DNA of 64,000 nucleotides from Aphrocallistes beatrix (GCA_963281255.1 OY725502.1:2294001-2358000); one strand, 5' to 3'. Shown: positions 34,293 to 47,165, numbered from the stretch's first letter. Numbers and translations: made by a program. Notes: generated from the sequence alone by a model not told the origin.

Positions 34293-36175
34293 GCAATTCG
34301 AAGGTGCAGAGAACGAATTTAAAGTCGAACAAACAGCATATCTTGTTACTTGAATAAAATAACTATACAAAGTACATAGTAGTTAAAACTATAGCTATAG
34401 AAAATATTAATGTTACTTTTGGGAGGCAAAGTAGAATTGTACCATGCTCGTATGGAAATTACTCAAAACTCCAATCTTAATTACACATAGAAAGTTATCG
34501 TGTCAATAATTCATGAACTATGAATACCTCATACAGGGGTGTATTGCTAAATCCAAAAGCAAAGGAACGCTAGGTTGAGAAGCGCCTTTCCCATTCAAGT
34601 GCGCATTTTTGTGTGCAGCTCCTAGAATAGGAGAGCCTTGCGTCAGATCGGCGTGCGACGTCCGTCCATACGTCGGTCGGAACTTTTCCTCTGGTAAACC
34701 GAAGTCTCGTCCCTGGAAAACTGGAAAGACCAGGAAATTTCGTCCCGAGGAATTTCGTATCCGGAATTTTTGAGGAAGTGGGTGCTTTTGGTGTGGAAAT
34801 AGGATGAGGAGGCCAAAGGCAGAATTGTAAAGGAGGAATGGAGCTCGAAACCAGGTGTAAAGGGGGCAGTTGAGGTGGAGAATTTAACTACTCACGTGAT
34901 ATCATGGGATTTTAGGCGCATAACAATGTAATCATGGGATTTTGCACACCAACCGTAGCATATGTACTAGCTAGTACTGTCTGTAGTTGCTTGGTTTTTA
35001 GTCGTTATGACTAAAAATCATCCGAAATATGGTAAATATAGGAAAAGCTGTCGGACAAATGCCAACAACTAAAATCCGGACAAATGCAGGCGCTCCGAAT
35101 TATATATCAATGTTATCTTGCAATAAGACTTAGCCAACAATCAGGGGTGGCGCGCAAGGAATTCCTCACAGGGGGATAAATTAGAGTGTCTTTTCAAAAT
35201 TTCCTCCAATTCTTTCCCCAACAGATTATTAAATTTTCCCCGATAGGGAGGCTAGCGCTCTCCAACGGAGGGGCTAGCATACATCCCAACTTATGGAGTG
35301 TTCAAATGTTGGTCCTGTTGTGCTACCCCCGTCAATAATTATACATATATATACTTGCACCTTTAATTACTATAACATAATGATAAACAATACAAATCTG
35401 TCATATTATATTTTAACAATCATGGTAAAACTAAATGCAAGCCTGAGCAAGTAGGAGCGGATGCGGCATTTATCACTTTTTCAAATATGACTTTTGCTAA
35501 ACCACTCTTAGTTAGCTTCTGCCAAACTTGAAATGAGAGAGCAAATATAATTCCTTTGAAAGGAAAAGGACTTAAATTATTCTGTGGTAGTCATATATGA
35601 TGTCAGCAACCTTCAATAGCTACATTTTGTAGCTCAATACTCTCGCAATTTGATAATATGCTCGACGGAGATGGCTCTCATCACCCAAACATAATTTCAA
35701 TTTCTTTTCTTTCTCAATTAGAATTGGGTTTTTGTTTTATTAACATCACTTTCCAAAATATGAAGTATTAGAAATTAAATATTAGGGGAAGGTTTAAGGT
35801 TGACATACAAACCTTGATCCTCCATGACACTTTAGATTCCTCTTACAGATTTTGCATTCTGTCAGGTTTCCACGGGATGAGTGCTTATAATTAATTGGTG
35901 CATCTTCAAACTCTGGAAATATTACTTTATACCCAAAACAAATAATGATAATTAATTAATTGAATGTCAAAAATCTGCTCTCTGTGCCTGGCAGTTTCTT
36001 CAATCAAATCTCTCTCTCTCAATAACGGCCATCCCTCTATTCCGAATTCCGGTCAATTGTTTTAGAACGAAACAATATTTTTAACCGGAATTACGGACCT
36101 TTAACAATAGGAAATCATTATTACACGTCCGAAAACGAGAAGCATTTCCTGACAATAAAATAACAAAACATCGTA
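34293..36175. other. No gene; leader repeat and small R-unit fragment
   Basis: Position 34613-34700 holds the second copy of the GC-rich leader repeat described at 30172. Position 35962-36003 (ctgctctctgtgcctggcag, tttcttcaatcaa) is an R-unit fragment. 'ggaatttcgt' and 'ggaa' words are clustered at 34720-34780. Nothing coding is recognised. Confidence 0.45.
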
Positions 36176-36644
36176 CACTGCCTGAACAAAAGTATTCGTG
36201 CACCCCATAATTCCCCATACAAATAGTTATAATACTGATTTATTTAGCGAGTCAAGGTATTTAATTGGTAAGAGATACGCTTAATTTAACTTCGAATTCT
36301 CCACATTCGAATTACTCACTTTTTAATCTTTCAACTTGTTTACACTCTCACAAGGTTAAAATTTTCTAACTGTGCCACCTCATACCACCAATGCCGTCAT
36401 ATACAATGGTGATCACTCGCGACATGTGGCATAGGAAAGCAAATGCTGAAAATACTTAATTTTGAAGGAGAGTAATTAAGTTGAAAATTTATAAAGTGGG
36501 TAATTTGAATGTGGAGAATTCGAATTTGAAGTCAAATTAAGTGTATCTATTACTAATTAAATACCTTGATCGCTAAATAAATCAGTATTATAACTATTTG
36601 TATGGGGAATTATGGGATGTGCGAATACTTTTATCCAGGGAGTG
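36176..36644. mobile_element. Tc1/mariner-type MITE, copy C
   Basis: A 469-bp element flanked by TA with ends CACTGCCTGAACAAAAGTAT and the near-complement. The arms match for about 170 bp, including 'aattccccatacaaatagtt' on both sides. Confidence 0.8.
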
Positions 36645-36872
36645 TACAAGTAACCCGTATGAATGCAGAAATAATATATAATCCAGAAAGGCAGGAAGAG
36701 AATTCCTTCAGTACTAAATAGAAACCAGAGTCTAAAAATAAACAATGCTGTATACTGAATTTGTCTATTTCAAATCTAAGCATGGCAGGAAGAGAATTCC
36801 TTCAGTTGTAATAGAGTCTAAAATTAGACATTTTTAAGAGCATTATATGCAAGGATATATACGTATGTAGTT

Positions 36873-37421
36873 CAGGGTTACCATACGTCCTTTTTTAGAA
36901 AGGACTCCTTTTTTGCTACCTGTCCTTTTTAAAATATGCTGTCCTTTTTGTCCTTTTTTTCGCTTTTTGTCCTTATTGTCCTTTTTTCGCTTTTTGTCCT
37001 TTTTGTTCCTATAAACTCATTCTTGTCCTTTCACGTTTTACTTGTAGATTATATACTAGAATGGCTATCATGATGATTTAGCATATTTTGGAAATCGAAA
37101 CCCTAGGTGAGAATTTACATATATGTCCGAAGCTTCACAATAAAATTCAAACCGATATCTCTTAAACTCAGGTCTGTACACCACATACGGCCAGACACCA
37201 GCACTCATTTTAGAACTGTGCTACTATAACATTATATTGGATCAGAGATCCAATATAATGATATAGAAGCACACGAAAAACATTCAAAACAATTCCTTGG
37301 GGTGCTAGCACCCAGACAGCCATTATTGTCGTTCGCTACGCTCTCTCTTTACATCGTTTTTCTAAATCTTAGATCTATCCCTGAATGTCCTTTTTTTATG
37401 ATTGAGGAGATGGCAACCCTG
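36873..37421. mobile_element. hAT-type MITE with perfect 8-bp target duplication
   Basis: A 549-bp element with ends CAGGGTTACCAT and ATGGCAACCCTG, flanked on both sides by ATGTAGTT. The left part is rich in 'gtcctttttt' words. An internal palindrome (attatattggatc / gatccaatataat) lies near 37234-37262. Confidence 0.85.
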
Positions 37422-37492
37422 ATGTAGTTGGTATAAATAGGGAAATAAAATGATAAAATTTATAGATAAATATATACAAAACAGAAAATACA

Positions 37493-39851
37493 ATGTCTTC
37501 TTCAGAACAAGATATGTCTTCTTCGGAACAAGAAACTGTTCCAATATTTAGAAGTGCTGGCCTCCCTCTGGTTAGAATTCCATTTCCTTTTGCTTCTAGT
37601 ATAGAATCGAGTGACTCTGGCTTGTCTCAAGCAGTCACTAAAGAAGATTGCGTATTCAAAGTTCCAAATACTCCAACTGATGTAATCCCTTTTACAACCT
37701 CTCCTACTGGGCTCAGATCTACTTTCTCGCAATTTGCCTTGTCTTCACAGACTTCCGAAGATTCGGATAATTCCACGAATGTTCCTTCTTTTTCTCTCAG
37801 AGGCAAAAGAAGAGTCGACTGAAAAGAAAATCATATTTCACACCATTACCTGCAAAGAGACTACCATCAAAGCCGAAATCCCAACTATTCAAACAAGTAA
37901 AGTTCCCTCATCCAACTAAATTCATAAGAATCAAATTGCGCAAAGACGAAACTCACTCATTTCGTGATCTATTAATTCCCCATGGATCTCAAATTATCGA
38001 CATGGACTTACTTAGTATGGTATTCTCTCTATTAAGATGCACTGAACCAAAATGTACAGGACCACTCAATCTATATCAATACACCTTTCGAGATGGCTTA
38101 CAGTCATATTTATTATTAAAGTGTAGCTATTGCCATCTTGTTATAGCCGAATTCCCAACTTCCCTGCCTATTGGCATGCAACCCACGGAAGCCGTGAATG
38201 ACTCCCAAATGCTATCCCGGAAAAAGTCGGAAGTGAACGTGAGGGCTTTATTAGCAGTGCACTGCACCTCTCTCAGTTGGAATGATTTCTTACTCTCGTG
38301 CAATCTCAGATACAGAATACCTGGAAGCGCATGAACAAAGTTTCCCTCTTGAAATTGGTTGAATCAGCAAATACAATCTGTCAGCAATCCATGTCTATGT
38401 CAGCTAAACTTGTACGCGACACAGCTGACACGTCAATTATCCCAGACTGTAAGAATTGTACTGTAAGTTACGACGGTTCATGGCATCAAAGAGGTCATTT
38501 TCGAATCAAGGATTCGCGGCTGCAATTGAGGTATATAGCGGTAAGGTATTAGACTACGTCCTCTATGAACGCTTGTGCAGCAAATGTCTCAAATGGACTG
38601 AAGAGAGGAAGAAAGACAATCCAGATGAGTATGGCGAATACTGGAAGAAACATTCCGGCGAGTGTCCGGCAAATTATTTCGGGACTAGTCAAGGAATGGA
38701 ATCTTCAGCTGCACTTGAAATTTGGGCTAGATCTGTCACCAAACATTCTCTTGCTTATCTACATATGTAGGCGTTGGAGACTCAAGCTCTTTCAAGCGGT
38801 TACGAGAAAGCGATCCGTACAAAGGTTTGGAAAATCTACGAAAGGAGGAGTGCACCGGGCATGCGCAAGGGAGATTAAAAAAGGCATTGAGGAAGAAAAC
38901 CACGAAAACTTTAACATCCAAACCAATACCCGCTTCAAAGGTTCAGAGGATTGGCCATCTTTATGCACTTGTTATCGTTCAGAACAGAAGGAAAACAGCG
39001 ATAGACATTCAAAAGGCTCTCTATACACTACTCGATCATTTGGTTGAGAAGCATGAAAGTTGTCCGTTTTCAAAGAGCTCTTGGTGATACTATCAAAAGA
39101 CTCTTGCACTTTCAGTCGAAGATAGCTCTATTACACCTCCCAACCTGCGACTACCCTATCTGAATGGAGACGAGTTATCACGACTGCAAGATGTTTTTTT
39201 GAAGTTTGCAAGCCTAGATATGTGTTCCGCCTTGACGCTTGGTTTGACACAAAATGCCAATGAATCCCTACATTCAGTTCTCTGGCACAATGCTCCTAAA
39301 GGAAAACGGGTAGGACAATACTCTCTCCAAGCTTCTGCGTCAATAGCTGTGTCAACTTTCAATGAAGGCTCATTGATACTCGCATCACCTTAGCGGATAT
39401 GGGGGTGCAATCTACTAATGTGACTCTAGCTCACCTAGTAACGATGGATAAGGAACGAAATAGATGCAAGAGAAAGGCTGTGAAGGATACTCAGAAAAGA
39501 CGCAGGCGTCTTCTGAAGAGTCAATTCCTGATTGCCGAATTTTCAAGGCGTAAACGCGAAAAAGACGCGACTACGTATAAATCTGGATGCTTTGGTAGTG
39601 AGCTATCCCCTTCTGGCCGTAAAGAAGTCACTCATCCCATCCTTGTCGTTAACAAGGATGATAATGAAATCTGCGAGAAATGCGGAATGCATGATTGTCC
39701 AGTTCTGAGAGACCAGAAGAATGATGACTGGGTGGGATGTGATTTCTGTGAAAGTTGGTATCACACTGGCTGTGAAGATGTATGGTTAGCGGATATAGGT
39801 GATGACCCTTATATCTGTAGGAAATGCGAGCAAGAATGGAATAAAGTATAA
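37493..39851 (+). pseudogene. Mutator-like transposase with C-terminal PHD finger, frameshifted
   Basis: The ATG at 37493 opens a Ser-rich disordered N-terminus. After a frame change near 37805 a Lys/Arg-rich stretch leads to zinc-ribbon-like Cys pairs (CTEPKC, CSYC). The DDE core follows: SYDGSWHQRG near 38465, VGVGDSSSF near 38770, CTGHAQGRL near 38850 and TQNANESLH near 39250. The C-terminus, in one intact frame from 39399 to the stop at 39851, is a Lys/Arg-rich region and a PHD finger (CEKCGMHDC, CDFCESWYHTGC, CRKC). At least five shifts or stops break the reading. I recognise the core as the family Pfam calls a mutator-like transposase domain. No terminal repeats were found. Confidence 0.75.
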
Positions 39852-42597
39852 TCTACATCTATATAATTTCTGTAGTATCATGCCATCATAAAAATAAACA
39901 TATCCCTTTGTTATTTAATTAAATCAGTATTATAAACATTAATTCGGAAAGCAATGCATCAAATTATTGGGGGTTTTTTGAAAATATAAACATAATCCTT
40001 TTTATTAATACGTATACTATATACTATATGATAAAATTAAAATATCTATATAAGATACAATTGCTTGGAAGTACTCTGGCCTATCGGAACAAACTGAGCT
40101 AATCGGATCAAATGTATCACAATCAAGATACGATTCAATTCCAATTATATCAGGAGAAATTATAATGAAATAGGTCAATTCGGGTAAATGGTGTCTAAAT
40201 TTTGACTACAAAAAATTGTAGTAACTGTGGAGGAGTACCTAAGGAGTCCAAATACAAGTGTTGTATAAGGGGTGGACAGTGGTGTAGCTAGAGATTGATG
40301 CTTGTCAGGGCACAGCTGGGGCACAGGTAAAGTATGCTATAGAGTCGATTACCAATACCTTACACATTGATGAAAGTACCAAACTTTAATGTTTAATTTT
40401 TAATGTTTAATTAGCACACACGCGCTAATGAACACTTCGTGTTCTCAGAGTCGCTCTGGAAAAATAAACACTTCCAGAAGTCCCTACAGGTGCCAAATAT
40501 TGTTCACTTTCATAAATTCATTTCAAATATAAATGGCATAATAAATAAGTAAACCAAACATAGTACCAACTTGTATAATTGAAAATGTCCTTCGTCAGAA
40601 AACAAAGACTGAGAAATAATCATTTCACGCGAAACACTAGCGTCCAGTCCTCAGCTTATGTGATCCTACTCATATCATCCTTATCTGTTGATTGCTCCTT
40701 TGGAGAGAAGGTATTCCTCCCCTCGCCACTAACGTGCTCCGAAGTCCGGCGTTTTAACGATTACCTCTTCGTTCAGAATCAAATGAGAGGAGTATCAGAC
40801 TGAGGAGATTGTTATCACTGATACTTCCGTTTGTAGCACCCGTACGCAAATAGACCCATGCAAGGCTTCTGAGAGAATCAGAGAGGCATAGGGCCTAGAC
40901 CCATGAATAAATATAAATCACGTGTTATAACTTTAATTCTAGTAAATATATTATTTAATTCGATATAACATTGGTATGTAGTAGGATTTTAAAAATATCG
41001 ATTTAGGGTGGGGAGCGTGATCGGCGGATAATCTAGAAGTTAAATCTCTTAATAGTGCTATTTGATTGTTATAAAAACTTCTGGGCGCATGCGCCTATTT
41101 ACACAAGAATAGAGATATCTGTATTGGTCTTCTTGATACATAGGTATCAAGAAGACCAATTATGCATAGGTATGCGCAGATAGTTAGAGTTATAAACGAA
41201 AAACGTCAAACTGTTTCGAAGATAATGCAGATAATACACTCGATTAGTAGCCAGGGCGATTGTTGTTTCTGGGACCGTCAGGCGAATGATTACTTACTCA
41301 TCACAAAAATCCGATGTATCATCCGAGGTGTCGTAATTTCCCTGGTGCCGCGCGACAGGTGAAGACCAGCCAAAATTGGGACGCCGCCTCAAATATTCTA
41401 GGGTCGCACCGAATAGTTCGATGCCTGATTAGCTTATTATATTTCGAGGGGGGCTACTATTCGATAATACGTATACGGTCATTTATATTGCATTGAGATA
41501 AAATACTAATAATTACTTTCTTCCCTCTCTTCCATCTCCCTTGCCCTCCTCCTCCAATAGCTTCTTTGAGACACCGAGTAGCCAAGTGTGAGTTGAACCC
41601 GGGAGTAGCAGCCTTTCAGTTGATATAGTACCTTTTGCTGAATGTAGGGTCGCGCGCTTGGTGCTACCATACAATTGTCAGATAGCAGCATGGGTAAGGA
41701 TATCGTAGTGAAGTCAGTCGTACTCCACTTAGCTCAAACGAACGTTTTTCTCTCTGGGTTCCAAACATACGCGCAGGAAACGCGTAGCTCGTGGATGGAT
41801 GGAACTTCACAGGAATCTAAAAAGACTGTCCTTGAGTCTCACCAGCACATTCAGCTGCAAAATCGATTTTGTTCAACGCTTCGATATAAGCACTAGTGTG
41901 ACTATGAAGTAACTTGGGGTAAACGTTGGTCCGGCTGCAGCTGGAGCTGCCACCAGTCTAGGTATTCTAGGTTCTTGCATGGCAGTATCTCAATTATTTT
42001 CATTTACAGAATGTATGACATCCGAATCATTCTTGACCATAGATAATAACATATAACTTCAGAAAATATTTTTATTTTTCTTCATTCGTGATTGGACCAT
42101 GGATAAATGATCTAAATAATTTTTTAGCGTTTGTATTTGAGTGTTTATTTTAAATCATTTGATTCATCCTAAATATAAATCTGATAAAGATTAAGTTCCA
42201 AGTTTATAGTAAACTCTTTACCATCTCTTATCTAATTTTTTTATGACGAATAAAAAAATTCGAGCGTTACAAAATTTATTGTACTACACAAATAATAGAA
42301 TATTAAACGGCAGCGTTAACATAATATCTCCACTCGAATACGTATTTCTTGATTATATTCGCCGTTTTCTATTTTATTTAAAGTTCTCCATTGAAATTGT
42401 ATTATAATAATGCAAAACATAAGCCCCCCATTAAAATAACATCCAATAATTAACTCCATTAGTGGGGAGATTTCTTTTTCATTTTCTGTTTGTTGAAGAG
42501 GGCTTTGCCAAAATATTCCTCAAACTGGCGAGTCAAACCTTCATTATCTCTGTTTCAAACTACATGATTATTTTTATATGATGCATTATTAGAGTGA
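39852..42597. other. No gene seen; short hairpin at 41123
   Basis: AT-rich with GC-richer patches at 41250-41420 and 41520-41700. Open frames up to 74 codons are not recognisable. A minus-strand stretch at 41590-41680 with a B-box-like GGGTTCAACTCAC is too weak to call. The last part, upstream of the transporter exon, would hold its promoter, but no clear promoter motif is seen. Confidence 0.4.
41123..41160. repeat. Perfect 17-bp hairpin with 4-base loop
   Basis: The arms attggtcttcttgatac and gtatcaagaagaccaat are exact complements around the loop atag. No T-run follows, so it is not a typical terminator. Confidence 0.85.
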
Positions 42598-42909
42598 ATG
42601 GTAAAGATGGTGAGAAATAGGTTTCGAGATGTATTCTCAACTGTTTCTTATGGGATCGGCTCAATACCTTATGGAACAACAGGTGCTATAATTGGCTTTT
42701 ATTTCAACATTTTTCTGTTGGATAATGTTAGAATGGATCCGCTATTTGTTGCTGTTATTATTTTCGGAGGCAGAGTTTGGGATGCAGTAACTGATCCAGT
42801 CGCTGGATATTTTCTTACCTTCACACCTTGGACTTGTATAGGGAGATTTAAAGTTTGGATATTAATCGGTTTTCTCCCCATGTCAGTTTTCTATTTCCTA
42901 ATTTGGCAG
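42598..42909 (+). CDS. MFSD2-like lipid transporter, exon 1
   Basis: First coding exon of a major-facilitator protein of the MelB/MFSD2 type. MFSD2A is known to import lysophosphatidylcholine with sodium at the plasma membrane. The ATG at 42598 gives 104 residues ending in phase 0 at the donor CAG|GTATTT. Three hydrophobic segments are visible (about residues 15-40, 48-73, 85-103). Between helices 2 and 3 lies GRVWDAVTDPVAGY (residues 58-71), with the two aspartates (62, 66) that bind Na+ in this family, followed by PWTCIGRFKVW, the family's 'sPWTclGR' motif. Length and start agree with the family, lacking its longer cytosolic N-terminus. An extra upstream exon is possible. No frameshift is seen. 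Confidence 0.85.
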
Positions 42910-43102
42910 GTATTTAAATGTAGAAATTTTGTTGTTAATAAATAATATGATTGATATTGACGAAGGGGGTTTTAAGTCCTTTCCCAAGCTTGATTAGGTA
43001 TAAAATTTCTTATACTCAAACAATCTTAGTTATTATGGTCTAGAGATTTTAATTCAAATATTCTCAATGATTTTAAAAGTTTTTGTATATGTGATAAATC
43101 TA

Positions 43103-43645
43103 TCCTTACTATTAAAACTCGATTATTGTGTATGTGTATATATATATATATACAAGCGCGCTTCACTTGCTTGTGCTGCGCGGCTGGCAGACACTTCGTG
43201 TCCGCCGGAGGCTCCCTTCGGTCGCCTGGAGGTGACATTGGTTAATTATAAGGGAGATATAATCTCTAAATATGTCCATCTTAGTTTTAAAATCGATAAC
43301 ACTCGAAAAAACACCAAATTTGTCAATTTTTAAAATTTTGATGAGTAATGATGACGTCATAACAAAGTGATGAGTCATCATTTTTTGATGATAGTCACAT
43401 CATATGTGAGACATGTTAGTATACAGATTCTATTAAAATTTCAGCCTTCTATCTCCTATAATGGCTGAGTTATGCCCGAATAACTGTGTTGCTTAACTTT
43501 TAAAAATGTGACAATGACGTCATAATTCCATGATGAGTCAACATTTTGCTCTGAACTCAGAACTTACTGGAGCCATAGCCAAAAGACTCCCACATGCCAA
43601 AAATCAGCTTTCTGAGCCCGGCAGTTTCTTCAATCAATTCGTTAC

Positions 43646-43684
<39 letters not shown>

Positions 43685-43712
43685 AATAACAATCGAGTTT
43701 TAATAGTAAGGA
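43103..43712 (+). mobile_element. Complete R-unit MITE (reference copy)
   Basis: 610 bp between TA duplications. The terminal repeats are TCCTTACTATTAAAACTCGA and its complement. Inside each is a (TA)n tract, and between them a full R-unit (about 43152-43655). The R-unit starts with the GC-rich tail acaagcgcgcttcacttgct and ends ttcgttacagatatat. It carries CREs at 43352-43359 and 43515-43522 and TGAGTCA at 43371-43377. It has no coding capacity. It lies in the intron of the MFSD2-like gene, 193 bp after the donor. Confidence 0.85.
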
Positions 43713-44135
43713 TACATAAGTATTTATGGTAGATATTTCAGCTGATTATAATGAAATCTACCAGCTCATGGTTATCAGAGTTACGTATTTGCGATAAATT
43801 CATATTTCAGCGCGCAAATTTTGTTTCTACTTCTAATGCGAGTCAGCGGGTTTCGACCTTCAGATGCGGCTCTGAACCACTTTAAGCCTATGTGATAATA
43901 TAATTTGTACTTCTAAACTCAATAGTTTCGAGTTATAGGATGATTAATTATATTGGTCACATTTTGTAATATTTGTTTTAAACCAGTGCGATAGGTGAGT
44001 TTTTACCCACCTGCATAAGCATCTATGAGGTCTAGACTATATTACATAATTTGATATATAATTAAGATCAGAACTTCATTTGATTCAAATAGCAAATGAG
44101 TCTCATTATTTCATTTTGTGTGAAAACTTGGAAAC
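43713..44135. other. No feature recognised
   Basis: AT-rich intron sequence between the R-unit MITE and a TTAA-type repeat. Confidence 0.4.
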
Positions 44136-45568
44136 TAAAAGTCGTAGACTTTCGCTCTAACTTCCTAATATACTTTTTGGAAGCTCTTTATTCATTCTAA
44201 ACTGATAGATTATACTTCTTAGTGCCCGGAGTATGAATTATTATTTCAATTATTTAAAATTATTCGGGGTTAGGGGCCACAATAAAATTTGTGGATTTTA
44301 CGGTACTTTTGCTATTTTTTGTAAATATTTGGTTCGAATTTGACTAAATCAGCAGTATTAATGCGAATAAATGTCTGTGAATGCTTTGGTTCATTATTAA
44401 TTACTCATTTTACATTCTTCTTAACATCTAAACTTAAAATCTCTATATCTCTGGTCTTTAAAATTTCAAAATTGACCGTCTTTACAGAATTTTTACTCAA
44501 AATTGGTTTGAGATGGAGGTTTGAAAATTTCAAGAGTTTCATATCATTAGGCGATGGACGTAGGACCACTTTATTTTCGATATCTTATAACTTGGTGATT
44601 TTATTCCTGATTTCCCAAAAAAACAGACCTTTTTGCCGTTTTGGCCCCTTTTTTTCGGACACCGATAAAATTTATAATTTTTGTCATTTTAACTTTCTTT
44701 TGCTCCAATGAAGTTGCAAATATGGTAGACTATCTATGTTTCGATTTTGGAAGCATTTGATTCCTTGGTATGTCCTAAACAATTCTTTGATGATTTCTAT
44801 CATTAAGATGTGCTATCGAAAAACGAAAAAAACAGACTTTGAGGCACTGTATCTCAAAAACTAGAAATGAGAATTAAATACGGTTTTGAAAGTGCAAGTA
44901 TTTCTTGACGGAGATACTTTCCCATGCTTAACATCTCTTACAGCTCTGTTGCGTATGATTTTGAGATCCGTATGATTTTGAGACCATTTATTAATACTAG
45001 TTATCCATTGTTTCATTGTCCCGCATGATTTTGAGACCAGTCATTAACTAGTTATCCATTGTTTCATTGTCTATGTTTAAATCTTGGGGATATATATATT
45101 AATCTATCGTTGTAACTTGCCTTTGCTAAATTGTTTTGTGTTCAATACAATGTGACATTGCTATTCTAGCTATTAATTTTCGACTTGGTGATTGATAACG
45201 ATAATTATCTGTTGATATTTATAGTGATACAACAATTGGTGTTGAGCAATTTAATTTTTATCGTGGAAATGAATTATTATTTTGAAAACTTTTACTATTT
45301 AAACAAGTTTGTTGTTGGTTGGTTCGTTTGTTCCTTATAGCTCAAAATTTGCACACATTCGATATTGTCTTGGTCAGTGGTGTATTAGCTAGTTAATCAC
45401 TGGTCTCAAAATCATACGGGACAATGAAACAATGGATAACTAGTATTAATAACTGGTCTCAAAATCACACGGGTCTCAAAATCATACGGATCTCAAAATC
45501 ATGTGCAACAGCTCTACTTTCATCGTATTCTGTAAGTCAAATCATATGTTTTTTCGAGGGCGGTATCC
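44136..45568 (+). mobile_element. TTAA-type repeat, copy B, with nested insertion
   Basis: Aligns with 52560-53432 from 'aaaagtcgtagact' to GGGCGGTATCC|TTAA (45569-45572). It is interrupted at 44947-45510 by a Ginger-type MITE. Removing that insertion restores the order seen in the other copies. The left third is missing. Confidence 0.75.
44947..45510. mobile_element. Complete Ginger-type MITE with GCTC target duplication
   Basis: A 564-bp element whose inverted ends begin TGTTGCGTATGATTTTGAGA and TGTTGCACATGATTTTGAGA. The arms of over 120 bp contain repeated 'tatgattttgagacc'. GCTC flanks both sides (44943-44946, 45511-45514). The TGTNR ends and 4-bp duplications are those of Ginger elements. 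It has no coding capacity. Confidence 0.8.
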
Positions 45569-45572
45569 TTAA

Positions 45573-46457
45573 TACACGGCTGTGTATGTCACCGAGAAGG
45601 CCAGTTTTAACACAGACTATTATTACTATATAGAAACATCATATCAAAGAATGCAATTCAGTTGTCAAAAGCTGATATGTCATCATGTGACTGCGCCATA
45701 GGCTCTTCTTAGAGCGGTAATGCAGCAGTAGCTCATTTGAAACATTGGTGTCTACACATATAATGCTTGATTTTTATACGATAATAATAGGATAGAGCTT
45801 AATCCAAAAAAATCTTAATTAGAATATCCATGCATTCCTCAATTGTTATTGAAACAAAAAATTGAATGCGTAAGCCATAACTCAAAATGAATATTTCGTA
45901 GATATAATATTATACCATTCAAACCGCAAGCTAGTACTTCATATATATTAATAATACTGTTTACGTGTTTATTTTTAATATTCCCTAAGTTATCTAGGAT
46001 TTTATCACGATCTATAGAGAATGAGATGTGAAAAATCCGAGATAACTCACAGAATATTGAAATTAAACACGTGAACAGTATTATCAAAATAAATGAATAC
46101 TGCTTGCGGTTTGAAAGTTATAACTACTTAGTGTCCACGATGAATACTTTTTTGAGTAATGGTATAGGCATTCCAATTAAAATTTTCAGGTTTTTTGGAT
46201 TAAAGCCATCCTATTGTTGTTCTATAAAATCTCAAGTTTTAGAAAAGCAGTATTATTCGATACGATCTTTATATAAGATAATAATACATTTGAAAGGTCT
46301 AACCTATACATTTTTTGATTTATCAGTTTAATTTAACTCTGTACAGTTTTCGATTTATTGGTCAAGTTATACTTTAAACTGTGTTAAAACTGCCCCTCTA
46401 TTTTTCAGGCTTCTCGATGACATACATACTGTATATGGCCGTATATTATGTAGGTTA
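45573..46457. mobile_element. Foldback element, copy 1
   Basis: Begins tacacggctgtgtatgtcac right after the TTAA of the previous element and ends with the near complement (gacatacatactgtatatgg). The two halves are inverted copies with moderate divergence, centred near 46020. The same family occurs at 56590-57585. Confidence 0.65.
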
Positions 46458-46529
46458 TGGTTCAATTATACTCCAAGGGGAGCGGTCGGCCCGCCGCCCC
46501 TTTCCTAAATGAAGCTGTCTTATATATTA

Positions 46530-46846
46530 CAGTCGAACCTCTGAGATCCGGACCTCCAAGATACGAGCACCTCCCTCATCCGGGCACCCATTTTTGTTTC
46601 AAGTATAGTGCCCGTATCTTAGAAATCTATTGTCATCTTTAGAAATCCAGTATGTATAAGTAAAAAGAGTGAAATAATTCATGGGTGAGTATTAAATAAA
46701 CAATACTTATTAGTACTAGTAAGATTTTAAGAGAACTTGGGGCAATAACAAGTTTATATACTCGAGGAATACCATGGAGATATTGTTATTTCCGAGATCC
46801 GGGCACCCTTTGGTCCCACACTGCCCCGATCTCGGAGGTTCGACTG
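46530..46846. mobile_element. pogo-type MITE (CAGTCGAACCTCTGAG ends)
   Basis: 317 bp with ends CAGTCGAACCTCTGAGATCC and complement ...GATCTCGGAGGTTCGACTG. Inner inverted words 'gatccgggcaccc' recur. It has no coding capacity. Confidence 0.75.
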
Positions 46847-46861
46847 AAAATGCTAATATTT

Positions 46862-47165
46862 TTGTTTGTTTGTCCGAATTGATTGAAGAATTGGCAAGCG
46901 TAGAGATACGAAAATTAACATGTAAGTGTCAAATGATGAATCTACGATTAAGTTCGAAAATCTAATCGAAATTTCACACCTCTGCAATAAAAATGGAAAA
47001 CAATTTTTCACATCTTTTCTATACAATACTATGTACGCCTTCACTCTTACTATAGAAATCATTGTACGACACTATTGTAGACTGTCATTGTTATTAATAC
47101 TTCAAAGCAATAACTTATATAGTAGATGTCTCAATTTGATGATAGTGTATAGTAATAAAAAAGGT
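46862..47165 (+). repeat. S-family repeat, copy 2
   Basis: Uninterrupted counterpart of 9310-9675 (tttgtccgaattgattgaag at the start, agtgtatagtaataaaaaag at the end). Confidence 0.6.

Noticed and set aside
41590..41690. tRNA or tRNA-derived SINE on the minus strand (GGGTTCAACTCAC B-box-like)
   Set aside because: No proper A box at the right distance, no cloverleaf, and only one copy seen.
43103..43712. R-unit as a Helitron
   Set aside because: The tail hairpin suggested it, but there is no CTRR end, and the complete copy has terminal inverted repeats with TA duplications.
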